Shown here piece by piece: positions 26,997 through 36,605 of a stretch of 64,000 nt of DNA. The notes beneath the pieces are model-generated. The model worked only from the letters and a program-made list of their open reading frames with translations. It was not told the origin of the DNA and made no database searches. This DNA is from Hafnia paralvei ATCC 29927 (GTDB lineage Bacteria; Pseudomonadota; Gammaproteobacteria; Enterobacterales; Enterobacteriaceae), in the NCBI RefSeq assembly GCF_001655005.1, contig NZ_LXET01000046.1, positions 269,590 through 333,589 on the forward strand, in the 5' to 3' direction. The first letter of the stretch is position 1; every line of letters starts with the position of its first letter. Made by a program: the position numbers and the translations under genes.

Positions 26997-28805
26997 ATGG
27001 CTAAATATTCCGATGAAATTAAAGACGCGGCGCGTGCGTTATATATTAAACGCTGGACGCCCAAAGATATTGCGCAGGAATTAAACCTTCCACCGCGTAC
27101 CGTTTACCATTGGGCTGAATCTGGACAGTGGGCATCCTTATTGCCTGCGGAATCTATTGAAGAGGCTATATCTCGTCGATTTAACCAGCTTTCCAACAAA
27201 GAGAAAAAAACAGCGCTTGAGCTGGAAGAATTGCGTGACCTCATCGCCGCTGACGTTAAGCTTCGAGCGCAACGTAATAAGCACGCTGAAAAAATGGCTG
27301 AGATTCAGGCTCGCTCTATGCCTGCGTTTGAAGGTGACGGCTTCAGCAATGGTGAACCTAGGGAAGGCGGCAGACGTAAATATAAAAAGAATGATGTGTC
27401 TGCTATCACTCCCGAAATGCTGGATAGCTGGGCAAGCGAACACCTTTTCGATTACCAGCTGCATTGCCGTGAGCATAAAGATGAAGATTGGCGCTTCATC
27501 CTGAAAAGTCGCCAAGTCGGCATGACTTACTATTTCGCATGGGAAGCTTTTGAAGACGCTGTCAAAACGGGCGATAACCAAGTGTTTTTCTCAGCGTCCC
27601 GCGCACAGTCTGAAATTTTCCGTGAATATATTGTCCAAATCGCCCAACAATATTTTGGTGTGACACTCACAGGGAAAAATATCCGCCTGAGCAATGGCGC
27701 AATACTGCGTTTCCTTTCTACCAACGCCAGCACGGCGCAGGGCTTTAACGGCCATCTATACGGTGATGAGGTTTTCTGGATACCTAAATTCACCAAACTG
27801 CACGAAGTCGCCTCCGCAATGGCGACGCATAACAAATACCGTACAACCTATTTTTCTACGCCGAGCGCCAAAACCCACCAAGCTTATGCAGTGTGGAGCG
27901 GTGAAGAATGGCGATCCGATGATCCGAAGCGCAAAGAGGCCGAATTCCCGAAAGAAACCGCTATGCGTCAAGCGGGCATACGCTGCCCAGATGGTATCTG
28001 GCGCTACGTCATTACAATGGAAGACGCGATCAAAGGTGGTCTTGCGGCACTGGTTGATATTGAACGCCTGCGTAATCGATATAACGCCACCGCGTTTGCC
28101 ATGCTCTACATGTGCCAGTTTGTTGACAGTAAAGACGCCGTATTCAAGCTTTCCACATTGGTTGCCTGTGAAGTTGAAATGGATACATGGGGCGACTATG
28201 ACCCAACCGCCGCGCGTCCCTTTGGCAATCGTGAAGTCTGGGGCGGCTTTGACCCGTCACGCTCTGGGGATAATTCCACGTTCGTTATCGTTGCCCCACC
28301 AATTTTTGAAGGGGAGCGCTTCCGCGTTCTGGCTATTTATCAATGGCAAGGGCTTAACTTTAGTTGGCAGGCCGAGCAAATCAAACAGCTTATGCGGCGT
28401 TTTAATATGACCTATATCGGCATCGATACCAGCGGCATTGGTGTGAGTGTTTATGATCTCGTTAGCAAATTTGCCCCACGCGAAGCGAAAGCGATTCTGT
28501 ACGGTGTTGAAAGTAAAAACCGCCTCGTGATGAAAATGATCGACGTGGTCGAGCGTAAGCGCATCGAGTGGGCCAAAGACGCTATTGATGAAACCAATAA
28601 AGAACGCGCCGAAATCGCGCCAAGCTTTATGGCTATACGTCGAACAACCACCAACAGCGGCAATGCGCTGACGTTCGTCGCTGAGCGTTCCGAGGCGACC
28701 GGCCACGCTGACGTTTTCTTTGCAATATCACACGCCGTGATTAACGAACCTATCGACTATGAATTTGACCGCCCATCAGCTTGGGTCTTTGGAATGGCAG
28801 CATGA
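26997..28805 (+). CDS. Terminase large (ATPase) subunit, gpP-like
   Basis: 602 residues. N-terminal helix-turn-helix (LPPRTVYHWAESGQW near 32-46), an ATPase with Walker-A-like SRQVGMTYY near 174 and Walker B YGDEVFW near 257, and a C-terminal nuclease region with GFDPSRSGDNSTFVIV near 416. It drives DNA packaging. It is divergent from the scaffold gene, as in P2, so promoters for both late operons should lie in 26839-26996. No obvious ribosome site precedes the ATG. Confidence 0.92.
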   Translation: MAKYSDEIKDAARALYIKRWTPKDIAQELNLPPRTVYHWAESGQWASLLPAESIEEAISRRFNQLSNKEKKTALELEELRDLIAADVKLRAQRNKHAEKMAEIQARSMPAFEGDGFSNGEPREGGRRKYKKNDVSAITPEMLDSWASEHLFDYQLHCREHKDEDWRFILKSRQVGMTYYFAWEAFEDAVKTGDNQVFFSASRAQSEIFREYIVQIAQQYFGVTLTGKNIRLSNGAILRFLSTNASTAQGFNGHLYGDEVFWIPKFTKLHEVASAMATHNKYRTTYFSTPSAKTHQAYAVWSGEEWRSDDPKRKEAEFPKETAMRQAGIRCPDGIWRYVITMEDAIKGGLAALVDIERLRNRYNATAFAMLYMCQFVDSKDAVFKLSTLVACEVEMDTWGDYDPTAARPFGNREVWGGFDPSRSGDNSTFVIVAPPIFEGERFRVLAIYQWQGLNFSWQAEQIKQLMRRFNMTYIGIDTSGIGVSVYDLVSKFAPREAKAILYGVESKNRLVMKMIDVVERKRIEWAKDAIDETNKERAEIAPSFMAIRRTTTNSGNALTFVAERSEATGHADVFFAISHAVINEPIDYEFDRPSAWVFGMAA

Positions 28806-29845
28806 CAAACAAAAAACGCAAACAGAGCACCGCCAAGGCTAAAACATTTACACCTGGGCGCGGTAGCGTCATCACCTTCGGTGAACCTGAACCCATTCTC
28901 ACGACAGGCACCGACTACCATAATATTTGGTATAACGATGAGTATGATCACTGGCAGTTACCTATCGACCGATTGGCGCTAGCCCAACTCCCGAATCTCA
29001 ACGGCCAGCATGGCGGCGTTCTCTATTACCGCAAAAACATGGTTGCCGGTGGCTATCTTGGCGGCGGGTTGACCTCCGATCAGGTCGAACAAATGGCCTT
29101 TGACTACCTATTATTTGGCGATGTGGCTATCCTGAAGATCCGCAATATTTTTGGGGAAGTTATCGACCTATTGCCGCTGCCGTCACTTTACTTACGCTGC
29201 CGCAAATCGGGTGAGTTTGTTGTGTTGCAAGAAGGGCCAGCCATCGTCTACGACCCGCGCGATATTGTCTTCTTTAAAATGTATGACCCACGCCAACAGG
29301 TTTACGGCCTGCCGGACTATATCGGCGGTATCCATTCCGTATTACTCAATAGCGAAGCGACAATATTTCGCCGCCGTTACTACAACAACGGTGCGCATAT
29401 GGGTTTTATTCTATATACCAGTGACGCCAGTCTTACCGTCGAAATGGAAGACGAGATCAAAGAAAAAATAGCCCAATCTCAGGGAATTGGTAACTTCCGC
29501 AATATGTTTATTAACATCCCCAAGGGCGACCCTGAAGGGGTTAAAATTTTGCCCGTTGGCGAGGTTAGCGCGAAAGATGAGTTTGCCAATATTAAAGGGA
29601 TCACTGCACAGGATATTTTTACCGCCCATCGTTTTCCCGCAGGTCTTGGCGGTATCATCCCGGATAAAGGTTCTGCGCTGCCAAACCCTGAAACCGCCCG
29701 CCAAACGTACCGAAAAGATGAAGTTATCCCACTTCAGCGCAAATTTATGAATGGAGTTAACAGCGATCCCGAAATCCCCGCACACTTGCACTTAAAATTT
29801 GACGTTGAAATTCCGGTAATTACCCCCGATAAGGGCGAAAAATGA
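28802..29845 (+). CDS. Portal protein (gpQ-like)
   Basis: 347 residues from the ATG at 28802, which overlaps the terminase stop (ATGA). It is the head-vertex portal through which DNA is packaged. It has PNLNGQHGGVLYYRKN near residue 61, RRRYYNNGAHMGFIL near 190, and the conserved FPAGLGGIIPDKGSALPNPE near 278-297. The P-Q order is as in P2. Confidence 0.92.
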   Translation: MTNKKRKQSTAKAKTFTPGRGSVITFGEPEPILTTGTDYHNIWYNDEYDHWQLPIDRLALAQLPNLNGQHGGVLYYRKNMVAGGYLGGGLTSDQVEQMAFDYLLFGDVAILKIRNIFGEVIDLLPLPSLYLRCRKSGEFVVLQEGPAIVYDPRDIVFFKMYDPRQQVYGLPDYIGGIHSVLLNSEATIFRRRYYNNGAHMGFILYTSDASLTVEMEDEIKEKIAQSQGIGNFRNMFINIPKGDPEGVKILPVGEVSAKDEFANIKGITAQDIFTAHRFPAGLGGIIPDKGSALPNPETARQTYRKDEVIPLQRKFMNGVNSDPEIPAHLHLKFDVEIPVITPDKGEK

Positions 29846-29901
29846 GCGTAAATAAGTTAGAATCACCACGATTGTTAGCGTTAGCGTGCGGGGTGATAAA
29901 C

Positions 29902-30168
29902 ATGCGTACTTTTAAAATCGAATGTCCAGAGTGTAAATCACCGGCCATTATTAAAAAAACCCATTGGGTAGATAAAAAACTGGGTGTTTTATACTGCGGG
30001 TGTACCGAAGTTGAATGCGGTCATACGTTTGTTTTTCACGCGCAGTTTTCGCACACTCTCAGCCCCAGCGGCATGGCTGGGGCTAAGCTCATGAAATTCT
30101 TGATTGACCGCTTGAAACCAGAAGAGCGACAAATTGCCCTTGATTTACTACAGGGACAGGCCAGTTAA
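29902..30168 (+). CDS. Ogr/Delta-type zinc-finger late-gene activator
   Basis: 88 residues from the ATG at 29902. The zinc-binding pattern is CPEC near 9-12 with CGC and ECGH further on, and FSHTLSPSG is typical of Ogr/Delta. These proteins bind upstream of P2-type late promoters and recruit RNA polymerase. An in-frame ATG at 29842 overlaps the portal stop as ATGA and would add 20 residues. Coupled translation from there is possible, so the start is uncertain. In P2, ogr follows gene D. Here the gene follows the portal. Confidence 0.82.
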   Translation: MRTFKIECPECKSPAIIKKTHWVDKKLGVLYCGCTEVECGHTFVFHAQFSHTLSPSGMAGAKLMKFLIDRLKPEERQIALDLLQGQAS

Positions 30169-30172
30169 CGAG

Positions 30173-30195
30173 AAACCCGCGCAAAGCGGGTTTTT
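30173..30195 (+). terminator. Terminator after the portal/ogr operon
   Basis: AAACCCGC and GCGGGTTT form an 8-bp stem around GCAAA and are followed by five T, beginning five bases after the stop. Confidence 0.85.
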
Positions 30196-30232
30196 ATTAA
30201 TCATGGATTAGTGCAAAGCCCCATTACCTTTC

Positions 30233-30907
30233 TTATTCCACGTCACATAAAGCGGTCATAATCGCTAACCTCTCAGCCGGTGGAAGCAAGGAAAATTTAT
30301 CTTTCCAACGCTTGACCTTTCGCTTTATCCGCTGCCTATCGTTAGAATCTTTTCCAGCAAAAGCATGTGAGTAAGCCTTCCCCTCTTGGTAATTCATCCA
30401 GATTTTTTCCGTTCGAACACCGCCGCGTGTCATGGCCTGAAATTCTTTGCTTCGCCAGCCGACTAATGTTTCGTCATAAAGCCTTGATGGATAACCCGAT
30501 AGAATGATGGAAACATTGCTAGGTAGACCCATAAGGCAAGACAATAACCGTTCATGATCTGTCACTGAATATTCAAAGCGATAACGATTATTACTTGTTC
30601 TGGTCTCAGGCAAGTAAGGGGGATCGGCATACACCAATACACGACCAGCGCTGGTAAAGTCGAACGAGTCCAGATAATCAACTGCGTCCTCGATCACTAA
30701 ATTGACATGTGATAGTTGGTGTGTGAACGCAAAATTTTTCAGCGCATCGACATCAAGATCAATGCCAATATTACGTATTGCTGGCGGTTTCCGCAGCATA
30801 ATAGCACCACCGCCAAGATGGGTTTCAATGTATGTTTCATGCGGCGGCATCTCAGCAATTATCTTTTGGTAGACCCCGCTTGCGGCCTTGCTTCCTAAGT
30901 AACTCAC
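30233..30907 (-). CDS. D12-class DNA adenine methyltransferase (first of two)
   Basis: 224 residues. The SAM-binding region is near the start (MSYLGSKAASGV, then ETHLGGGAIML) and the catalytic motif is ADPPYLPETR near residue 95. The class (MethyltransfD12) methylates N6 of adenine. It sits between the Ogr-like gene and the replication gene, the place of P2 accessory genes such as old/tin. It probably protects phage DNA from restriction or modulates expression. Recognition sequence cannot be told. Differs from the second enzyme at 33579-34478. Confidence 0.83.
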   Translation of the reverse strand: MSYLGSKAASGVYQKIIAEMPPHETYIETHLGGGAIMLRKPPAIRNIGIDLDVDALKNFAFTHQLSHVNLVIEDAVDYLDSFDFTSAGRVLVYADPPYLPETRTSNNRYRFEYSVTDHERLLSCLMGLPSNVSIILSGYPSRLYDETLVGWRSKEFQAMTRGGVRTEKIWMNYQEGKAYSHAFAGKDSNDRQRIKRKVKRWKDKFSLLPPAERLAIMTALCDVE

Positions 30908-31006
30908 TAATCAATTCTCCTGCAGTAATGCCATAAATAACCGCACTCGATACATATGGCCAGAACAGACAAAAATGACTATGCCAGCTGGCGCAGTTGA
31001 TTTTAT

Positions 31007-33577
31007 CTATGCGGTACCATTTCTTATTTCACCAACTCGCTGCATCAGCTTGCGTACGCGCGTCCCGTAATCCGGTTCACATCGGCGAATATCTCCATAC
31101 TGATCGACGCGGTAATTCTTACCTTCAATATCAACAATATTCCCCGCAGCTAGGCGGCGTAGGACGTGCTGCGATAATTCCCACCCAATTGAGTGGGCGA
31201 ATTTCTTCATATTTGAGATAAGTTCGCCCGCAGCATGACTAAATGCTTGCTCCCCTTTGGTTTTCTGCCGCTGATTTTCTGGCGAAAGTGGCTCGCTCTG
31301 GTTTTCTGGTGGCGGATTTTTCAACCTTCGCAACAACTCTCGGCGTTCTCCCCGTGTCAGTGCGTCTAAATTATCCAAATTGAGCGGTTTTTCATTCCGC
31401 TTTTTGGCTTTTGGATCTGGTTGTTTTTCAGACGGGCGGACAGTTATTGCCACGAGTCCAAGTGAGGGCGAAACCCCTGAAGGGCCAAGGTCAACCCCCG
31501 CGCCAGCTTTGCTGGCTTCAAGTTCATGGGCGTTGCTTTTGGATTTTTTGACTAACTTCCACGTTTCGCTATGGGTACAAATGCGAGATTCATCGCCCAA
31601 GCGCGGCGAATAGACGCCATAGATACGCGGGCTTATTTCGCCGTAGTCGTTCGGGGTTTCAGATAATGCGTAGGCTGTGCGGATCACATGCTCGTTGCGG
31701 GGCCGCATCACGCCACCTTGCTTAATGGTGTAAGTGGCAAAACACCCCGCATCGGCGGCGGCAAGCACATCATTCATATGCTTATCTTGCAGAAGCTGCG
31801 CCCCTTTTTTGGGCTTGAGTTCACGCTGTAGCTGATTAGCCAACCGGCGCAATTCTCGGTAGGTTTGACGCGATGGAACGCCAAAGAATTGAAACTGCTT
31901 AACCCTGTGCAAACTTGCCCAAGCGACGGCATTATCGCTGTTATTAGCAAGGGGTTTCCCCGTCTCTTTACAGATGAGCGGTTTACCCGTTTTCTTGTCT
32001 TTGGCCTTATCCAGTGAGCCGCCACCAATATTTTTACCGATGTAAGTCGCGATATAGCTCGCAGGTGAACCTTTTCTTTTAGTGACTGGTACAACATCAA
32101 ACCGCGCTCTCACGTTCTTGCCCAACTCAGCACGATCTTCACGTATTGCAAATTCACGCATCACCTTAGTGATGGCGGCGCGATCTCTATGACGCATAAA
32201 GCACAATAAATGCCAGTGAACTGTACCGTCATGATGTGGCTCAGACACACGTACGCCATACCAAGGCAAGCCCTTTCGCTGAAGCTTTTTCCTGATACTG
32301 GAAAAGACGCTAACCAGATAGTCACTGCTTTCACGGACGGTCTTTTCCGTCCACTTTGGGTTAGGTTTGCCGTTTGCAAGCGTGGCGTGATACTTGGACG
32401 GGCACGTAATGGTATAGAACATGGCGTAATCGCCGCGCATTTCAGCCAAGTTTTGCAGCCCCTTAACGGTAGTCATCATTTCGATATACCGTAAATAAGG
32501 GTTGCTGGTACTGGAAAGCATGACCTGTTCTAAATCAATCTTGAAACCGTCTTCGTTTTCCAGCTCATGCATACGCATGAATTCAAGCGTTCGGCGGTAT
32601 TGGTCACGCTGGCGTTCTATCGCATCGTGACTGGCATAGGCGGAAGCATGTTTATGAACAAGGCACGCGGCGCGTAATTGTTCTTCCCGCCATTCATTGC
32701 GTAATCGCCATAACTTACCTTTCCACCAATCAGCACAGCGCAGACGCAAGAATGCCCCCGGCAATAGGTCATAGGGGGCACGTTCTCGGTGGCGAATATA
32801 GGGATTGAGAGAATCCCAGTAAGGCGGCTGGATACATAAGCGCTGTGCTTCAGCTGCGACCACGTGATATACGCGTAGAATGGCGTCTGGGGTATGGTCA
32901 TGAGTAAGGTTAGCCTCGACCTGAGCACAAAAAATCATGTCCATATGCGCCGCCACCATTGCGGCAAGCGTCTGCACTTCGCGTTTGTTCAGCTCCGGTA
33001 AGCGCAAAAGCTCGTCTAGACGCTCTCGACCTGCAATATGACGGTAGCCTATAGTCAGCTGTTTTTCTCTGACGGCTTCTAACCGCGACAATGCACTCTC
33101 GACTATTTCAGTCAAAAATATATTGGCTCGATGTTCGCCATGTTCTCTGCGTAGGTATTCAATCCGCTGCTGTAGTGGCTGGCGTATAAACTTTGGCTGC
33201 GCATTTAAGTTAGCGGCAATCTCTAATAATGGGCTATGGCGTAGCGCCTTTTTAGACTCGGCAAGACGGGCAAGATGCAAACTGAGTTCATTCTCATGCT
33301 CTTCGAACAAATCAATTTGGTACTGCCGCTTATTGATGGCTTTTTTTTCTTCTTCAGTCATGGCGGCTATGCGCATCATGCGCGAGACAGCTTCATCATG
33401 CTGGTAGTCCGCAATCATTTTGGCGAGCGGAGTTTCTACATAATCCGTTTCATCCTGTAGCGGGTTAATTGATTTTGCTGGAGCATTCCACGCATAAGGC
33501 CCGGTAAGCACGGATGTGCTTCCGGGGTAATCTGGCGGTGGGGTTGGGGCATAACGTCCGCGTGTGTCGCTCATCAT
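31007..33577 (-). CDS. Rolling-circle replication initiator (gpA-like)
   Basis: 856 residues of the P2 gpA family. The HUH metal-binding motif is in HHDGTVHWHLLCFM, and the paired catalytic tyrosines are in SYIATYIGKN. It nicks one strand at the phage origin, which in P2 lies inside this gene, and starts rolling-circle replication. It follows the second adenine methyltransferase by one base in the leftward early operon. Confidence 0.92.
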   Translation of the reverse strand: MMSDTRGRYAPTPPPDYPGSTSVLTGPYAWNAPAKSINPLQDETDYVETPLAKMIADYQHDEAVSRMMRIAAMTEEEKKAINKRQYQIDLFEEHENELSLHLARLAESKKALRHSPLLEIAANLNAQPKFIRQPLQQRIEYLRREHGEHRANIFLTEIVESALSRLEAVREKQLTIGYRHIAGRERLDELLRLPELNKREVQTLAAMVAAHMDMIFCAQVEANLTHDHTPDAILRVYHVVAAEAQRLCIQPPYWDSLNPYIRHRERAPYDLLPGAFLRLRCADWWKGKLWRLRNEWREEQLRAACLVHKHASAYASHDAIERQRDQYRRTLEFMRMHELENEDGFKIDLEQVMLSSTSNPYLRYIEMMTTVKGLQNLAEMRGDYAMFYTITCPSKYHATLANGKPNPKWTEKTVRESSDYLVSVFSSIRKKLQRKGLPWYGVRVSEPHHDGTVHWHLLCFMRHRDRAAITKVMREFAIREDRAELGKNVRARFDVVPVTKRKGSPASYIATYIGKNIGGGSLDKAKDKKTGKPLICKETGKPLANNSDNAVAWASLHRVKQFQFFGVPSRQTYRELRRLANQLQRELKPKKGAQLLQDKHMNDVLAAADAGCFATYTIKQGGVMRPRNEHVIRTAYALSETPNDYGEISPRIYGVYSPRLGDESRICTHSETWKLVKKSKSNAHELEASKAGAGVDLGPSGVSPSLGLVAITVRPSEKQPDPKAKKRNEKPLNLDNLDALTRGERRELLRRLKNPPPENQSEPLSPENQRQKTKGEQAFSHAAGELISNMKKFAHSIGWELSQHVLRRLAAGNIVDIEGKNYRVDQYGDIRRCEPDYGTRVRKLMQRVGEIRNGTA

Positions 33578-33578
33578 C

Positions 33579-34478
33579 TTATTGATATGAATATGCTGGG
33601 CTAATGTGCTTAGGCTGCTGAGCGCAGTTACAAGCGTATTTGCCGCAATGCTGGCAGGTAGAAAGCACGCCGATCACTTCGTTGGCGTCTTCGCGCTGGC
33701 TAGCCTTGGAACTAATAGAACGTCGAGCACTGAAGCTATGCAGATTGAAATGGCGATAGATTTCGCGTGTTAGCGGAGTATCGCTATTGGAGATCACGAC
33801 TGGCGAACCGTGAGACAGGTTCACCGCTAACAAACTGGTCACTAAACGCATATGTTCAGCACGTCCGAACGGTTCTTTGCTGTATTGCGTAAAATTGGCG
33901 GTAGCGCTGATCGGGATGTAGGGCGGATCGCAGTAAATAGCCGTATCACTTTCAGCCATTACTGAGATGGTGTTTTGAAATGGTGCGCAAATAAACTGCG
34001 TATGCGTATCTTTGGCTTTTTCCGCAAATAGGCGGATCTCGTCAATAGGGAAATAAGGTTGATTTTTATGTTTACCGAAAGGGACGTTATAAATCCCCTT
34101 TGCGTTATATCGGCATACACCATTGAAGCAGTGCCGATTGAGATAAAGAAAGAGTGCTGCGCGTTCTTCACTGGCTGGCAGTTCATTAAACCTTTTGCGG
34201 AGTACCGCATAGGCTTCTGCACTATTTCCATGAAGAAATAGCGGTTGAGCAAGAGAGATAAAATCTTCAGTTGCTTGAGTCGCAAAGCGATACATCCCGA
34301 TAAGATCAGGGTTAATATCCGCTAGGATATAGCGACGGTAATCTGTATTTAGAAATACCGAGGCTCCACCAACAAACGGCTCTATAAGACAATCGGCCTT
34401 TGGCAAATAGGGTAATAACTTGGGCATGACGCGACTTTTGCCGCCCGCCCATTTGATGAACGGACGGATCATTTCCAT
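33579..34478 (-). CDS. Dam-type DNA adenine methyltransferase (second of two)
   Basis: 299 residues with the Dam signatures FIKWAGGKSRVMPKLLPYLP near the start, IEPFVGGASVFLNT near 33, and the catalytic YCDPPYIPIS near 182. The C-terminal end carries a CQHC-x4-CNC cluster that may bind zinc. Probably methylates adenine, perhaps in GATC. Overlaps the upstream small gene by 10 bases and is coupled to gpA. Many P2-like phages have one Dam. Two in one phage is notable. Confidence 0.88.
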   Translation of the reverse strand: MEMIRPFIKWAGGKSRVMPKLLPYLPKADCLIEPFVGGASVFLNTDYRRYILADINPDLIGMYRFATQATEDFISLAQPLFLHGNSAEAYAVLRKRFNELPASEERAALFLYLNRHCFNGVCRYNAKGIYNVPFGKHKNQPYFPIDEIRLFAEKAKDTHTQFICAPFQNTISVMAESDTAIYCDPPYIPISATANFTQYSKEPFGRAEHMRLVTSLLAVNLSHGSPVVISNSDTPLTREIYRHFNLHSFSARRSISSKASQREDANEVIGVLSTCQHCGKYACNCAQQPKHISPAYSYQ

Positions 34479-34687
34479 ATCTCCACGTTATATCGCTCAT
34501 GAGTCATTAAGCGCCAATGTTTGCCGCCGTTCTTGCTCAATAAACGCCACCGAATACCAATATCAATTTTTAAATAGCCGTGCGGTTTAATACGCTTATG
34601 TATGCGCCTGCCATTTTCAAATTGGGTAAGCAAGGCCAAAGCCTTGCTATAAATTCTGGGGTTCGCCCGCGATCCAGATAACGTCAT
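34469..34687 (-). CDS. Small ParE-like phage early protein
   Basis: 72 residues with many basic amino acids. The segment GRRIHKRIKPHGYLKIDIG, followed by WRLLSK and HERYN, resembles the fold pattern of ParE/RelE-type toxins. No antitoxin gene is evident next to it, and the overlaps with the exonuclease gene (four bases) and the methyltransferase gene (10 bases) suggest a replication-associated role in an early operon. Toxin activity is not implied by what can be seen. Confidence 0.6.
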   Translation of the reverse strand: MTLSGSRANPRIYSKALALLTQFENGRRIHKRIKPHGYLKIDIGIRWRLLSKNGGKHWRLMTHERYNVEIWK

Positions 34688-35265
34688 AACATCGGCTCCT
34701 TATCTGCTGTAAGGTGCTGCCAGATGTGTGAAACGTATTGCGCCTGATGAACTGCATCCGCTAGGGCGTTATGACGTTCGCCCCTGAAAGGCATGTCATG
34801 CTTTGGGTTGAAACCAATGACTTTGCCTAGTTCAACCATCGTGCGACAGTCGCGTTCGTTCCAATACTTCCATAGCGGCCCTTCAAGATCAGCGCGTGCA
34901 TAAGCGGCACGTAGAATGGCGCAGTCAAACGTTGGTGAATTACCCCAGACTTGTAGTAAATCTAAATCCTCTGGAACTGCATGATCAGTAAGAAACCCGT
35001 CAAGTTGACACAAGGCATCCCAAAGCGGGATTGCATCACTTGCCAATAGCTCTGCTTGCGCCTCACGTGTTTGCTTAAGCCACCATTTGAACGTTGCAAC
35101 ACTAGCGACGGCCCCGTTTAGCTCGTCGTTCTCTGCATCAACGCGAACGTAAAAACGCGCCCCGGTAATGCCGGTTGATGGCTCAAAGAAAACAGCGCCA
35201 ATACTGGCAATGGGTGCATTGGTGTTGGTGCCTAAAGTTTCAATATCAATCATGACGTGGTTCAT
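34684..35265 (-). CDS. 3'-5' exonuclease (DnaQ-like fold)
   Basis: 193 residues with the DEDD exonuclease motifs: DIETLG near residues 7-12, WGNSPTFDCAIL near 107-118, and RHNALADAVHQA near 164-175 (His of the DEDDh type). Related to the exonuclease VIII/RNase-T-like proteins carried in early operons of phages. May process phage DNA or RNA, or counter host nucleases. Starts 11 bases after the next small upstream gene. Confidence 0.82.
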   Translation of the reverse strand: MNHVMIDIETLGTNTNAPIASIGAVFFEPSTGITGARFYVRVDAENDELNGAVASVATFKWWLKQTREAQAELLASDAIPLWDALCQLDGFLTDHAVPEDLDLLQVWGNSPTFDCAILRAAYARADLEGPLWKYWNERDCRTMVELGKVIGFNPKHDMPFRGERHNALADAVHQAQYVSHIWQHLTADKEPML

Positions 35266-35276
35266 AAGGGAGCCTC

Positions 35277-35480
35277 TTAGAATGAAACGGGATTGTGTTG
35301 CGGTTGCGGCTGGTCTAATTCACGGCGCAAAGCATCAATGAAAGCGATAACTGCGGGGTTGCTAGCGCTGAGAGTGAGTTCGCCCTCATTGCATTTGATG
35401 GTCATTCCTCTGCGGGATATTTCAGGGAACATGACCCCCAAAATATGAGTGCGTGCCGTTGTGCTTCGAATGTTGTACAT
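35277..35480 (-). CDS. Small early phage protein, unknown
   Basis: 67 residues from the ATG at 35480 (MYNIRSTTARTHILGVMF), with AAGGG upstream. A GTG at 35519 would add 13 residues and is less likely. No recognisable motif. Member of the leftward early operon that leads to gpA. Confidence 0.55.
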   Translation of the reverse strand: MYNIRSTTARTHILGVMFPEISRRGMTIKCNEGELTLSASNPAVIAFIDALRRELDQPQPQHNPVSF

Positions 35481-35579
35481 ATCAAAACCCTTATTTTGGA
35501 TGCACGAATCCTTCACCACTTATTCAGCGGTGAATCATTTTTTGAATCTGAAATTAATTAACTTGGTTATTAATATTGC

Positions 35580-35801
35580 TTAGGCAAATATACCCATAAG
35601 CCACGCAAACCATCGGCGCTTATTTCGTGGGTTAGACATAAAAGGCTTTCGACAACCTTTTATAAATTGAACATCTGCAACTTTTGGCTGGAAGAATCGC
35701 CCGTCAGGTGTTTCAAGCCAACCGTGATTGTTTTTGAAATGTGTAACTTGGCAACCTTGTTTTAGTAGGCTTGCCAGTGATGGGGCTTGTGCTGAAGTCA
35801 T
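35580..35801 (-). CDS. Small early phage protein, unknown
   Basis: 73 residues with a basic C-terminal half (CRKPFMSNPRNKRRWFAWLMGIF). The middle, QVTHFKNNHGWLETPDGRFFQP, looks like a small beta fold. GGAGA lies about nine bases before the ATG. Function not recognised. Confidence 0.55.
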   Translation of the reverse strand: MTSAQAPSLASLLKQGCQVTHFKNNHGWLETPDGRFFQPKVADVQFIKGCRKPFMSNPRNKRRWFAWLMGIFA

Positions 35802-35945
35802 GAGCTTACATTCTCCAAGATTTAGTAAAGATGCCGAGTTTTAGCCATGCTCGGCACATGGGGTTTGTGGTAACTTATCTGCGCCTGTAAAGCTTTGAAC
35901 GGTAGATCAGGCGCAAACATCAACCACCACATAGGAATTTTTGAT

Positions 35946-36101
<156 letters not shown>

Positions 36102-36104
36102 GCA

Positions 36105-36587
36105 ATGACTCAACAACTCAACGACGAACAGATTCACGATCTCTATTACTTCCATGCGCTAGAAGATATGACTGCAATTTTTTACAGGAATATCTTCAAC
36201 CTTATCAGCTTCATTCAGGTGCTTTTAAGCACTACGGTAATGGCTGACATTGCAAATCTCTTCCCCGTTGGGTTGTTGATGGCTGTTCTTTCCACGTACT
36301 TATTTATTTATAAACCGGGTGAAATCTCCGGTAAGGCAAAAGAGCAAGCTCGCCGTTATGAAAAAATGATTTCTGCCATTGATGATATGACTATCAATGA
36401 ATACAAGCGTCGTCTTGACGAAAGTGTAGATAATGATTCCCCTGTTCCTAGCAATCTGAAACATGCAGCACATATAAAAGCGGATATAGCTACAAATACT
36501 AATCCAGAAGCAATACCTTCACGTGTTCGTTCCCTCACAGCTGGTGAAAAGTTTTACGTTTTCTTTGCTGGCGGAATACAGTATTAA
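36105..36587 (+). CDS. Two-TM membrane protein with cytoplasmic helical tail, prophage accessory
   Basis: 160 residues with two hydrophobic segments (about 30-48 and 52-69) and a charged helical C-terminal part (GKAKEQARRYEKMISAIDDM). The layout recalls small 2TM effector proteins such as SLATT, but I cannot confirm the family. Opposite in direction to the early operon, hence likely expressed from the prophage. A role in superinfection exclusion is inference. Confidence 0.6.
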   Translation: MTQQLNDEQIHDLYYFHALEDMTAIFYRNIFNLISFIQVLLSTTVMADIANLFPVGLLMAVLSTYLFIYKPGEISGKAKEQARRYEKMISAIDDMTINEYKRRLDESVDNDSPVPSNLKHAAHIKADIATNTNPEAIPSRVRSLTAGEKFYVFFAGGIQY

Positions 36588-36605
36588 ACGCCACTCTGAC
36601 AGTTC

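Noticed and set aside
30169..30232. cos site between the portal operon and the methyltransferase, as in P2
   Set aside because: Only 64 bases, mostly a terminator. The gene order and repeat field near attL fit HP1-type cos better, though P2-type cos here is not excluded.
36105..36587. Firm SLATT assignment for the two-TM prophage protein
   Set aside because: The layout fits, but the signature residues could not be confirmed by eye, so it is kept as a generic 2TM protein.
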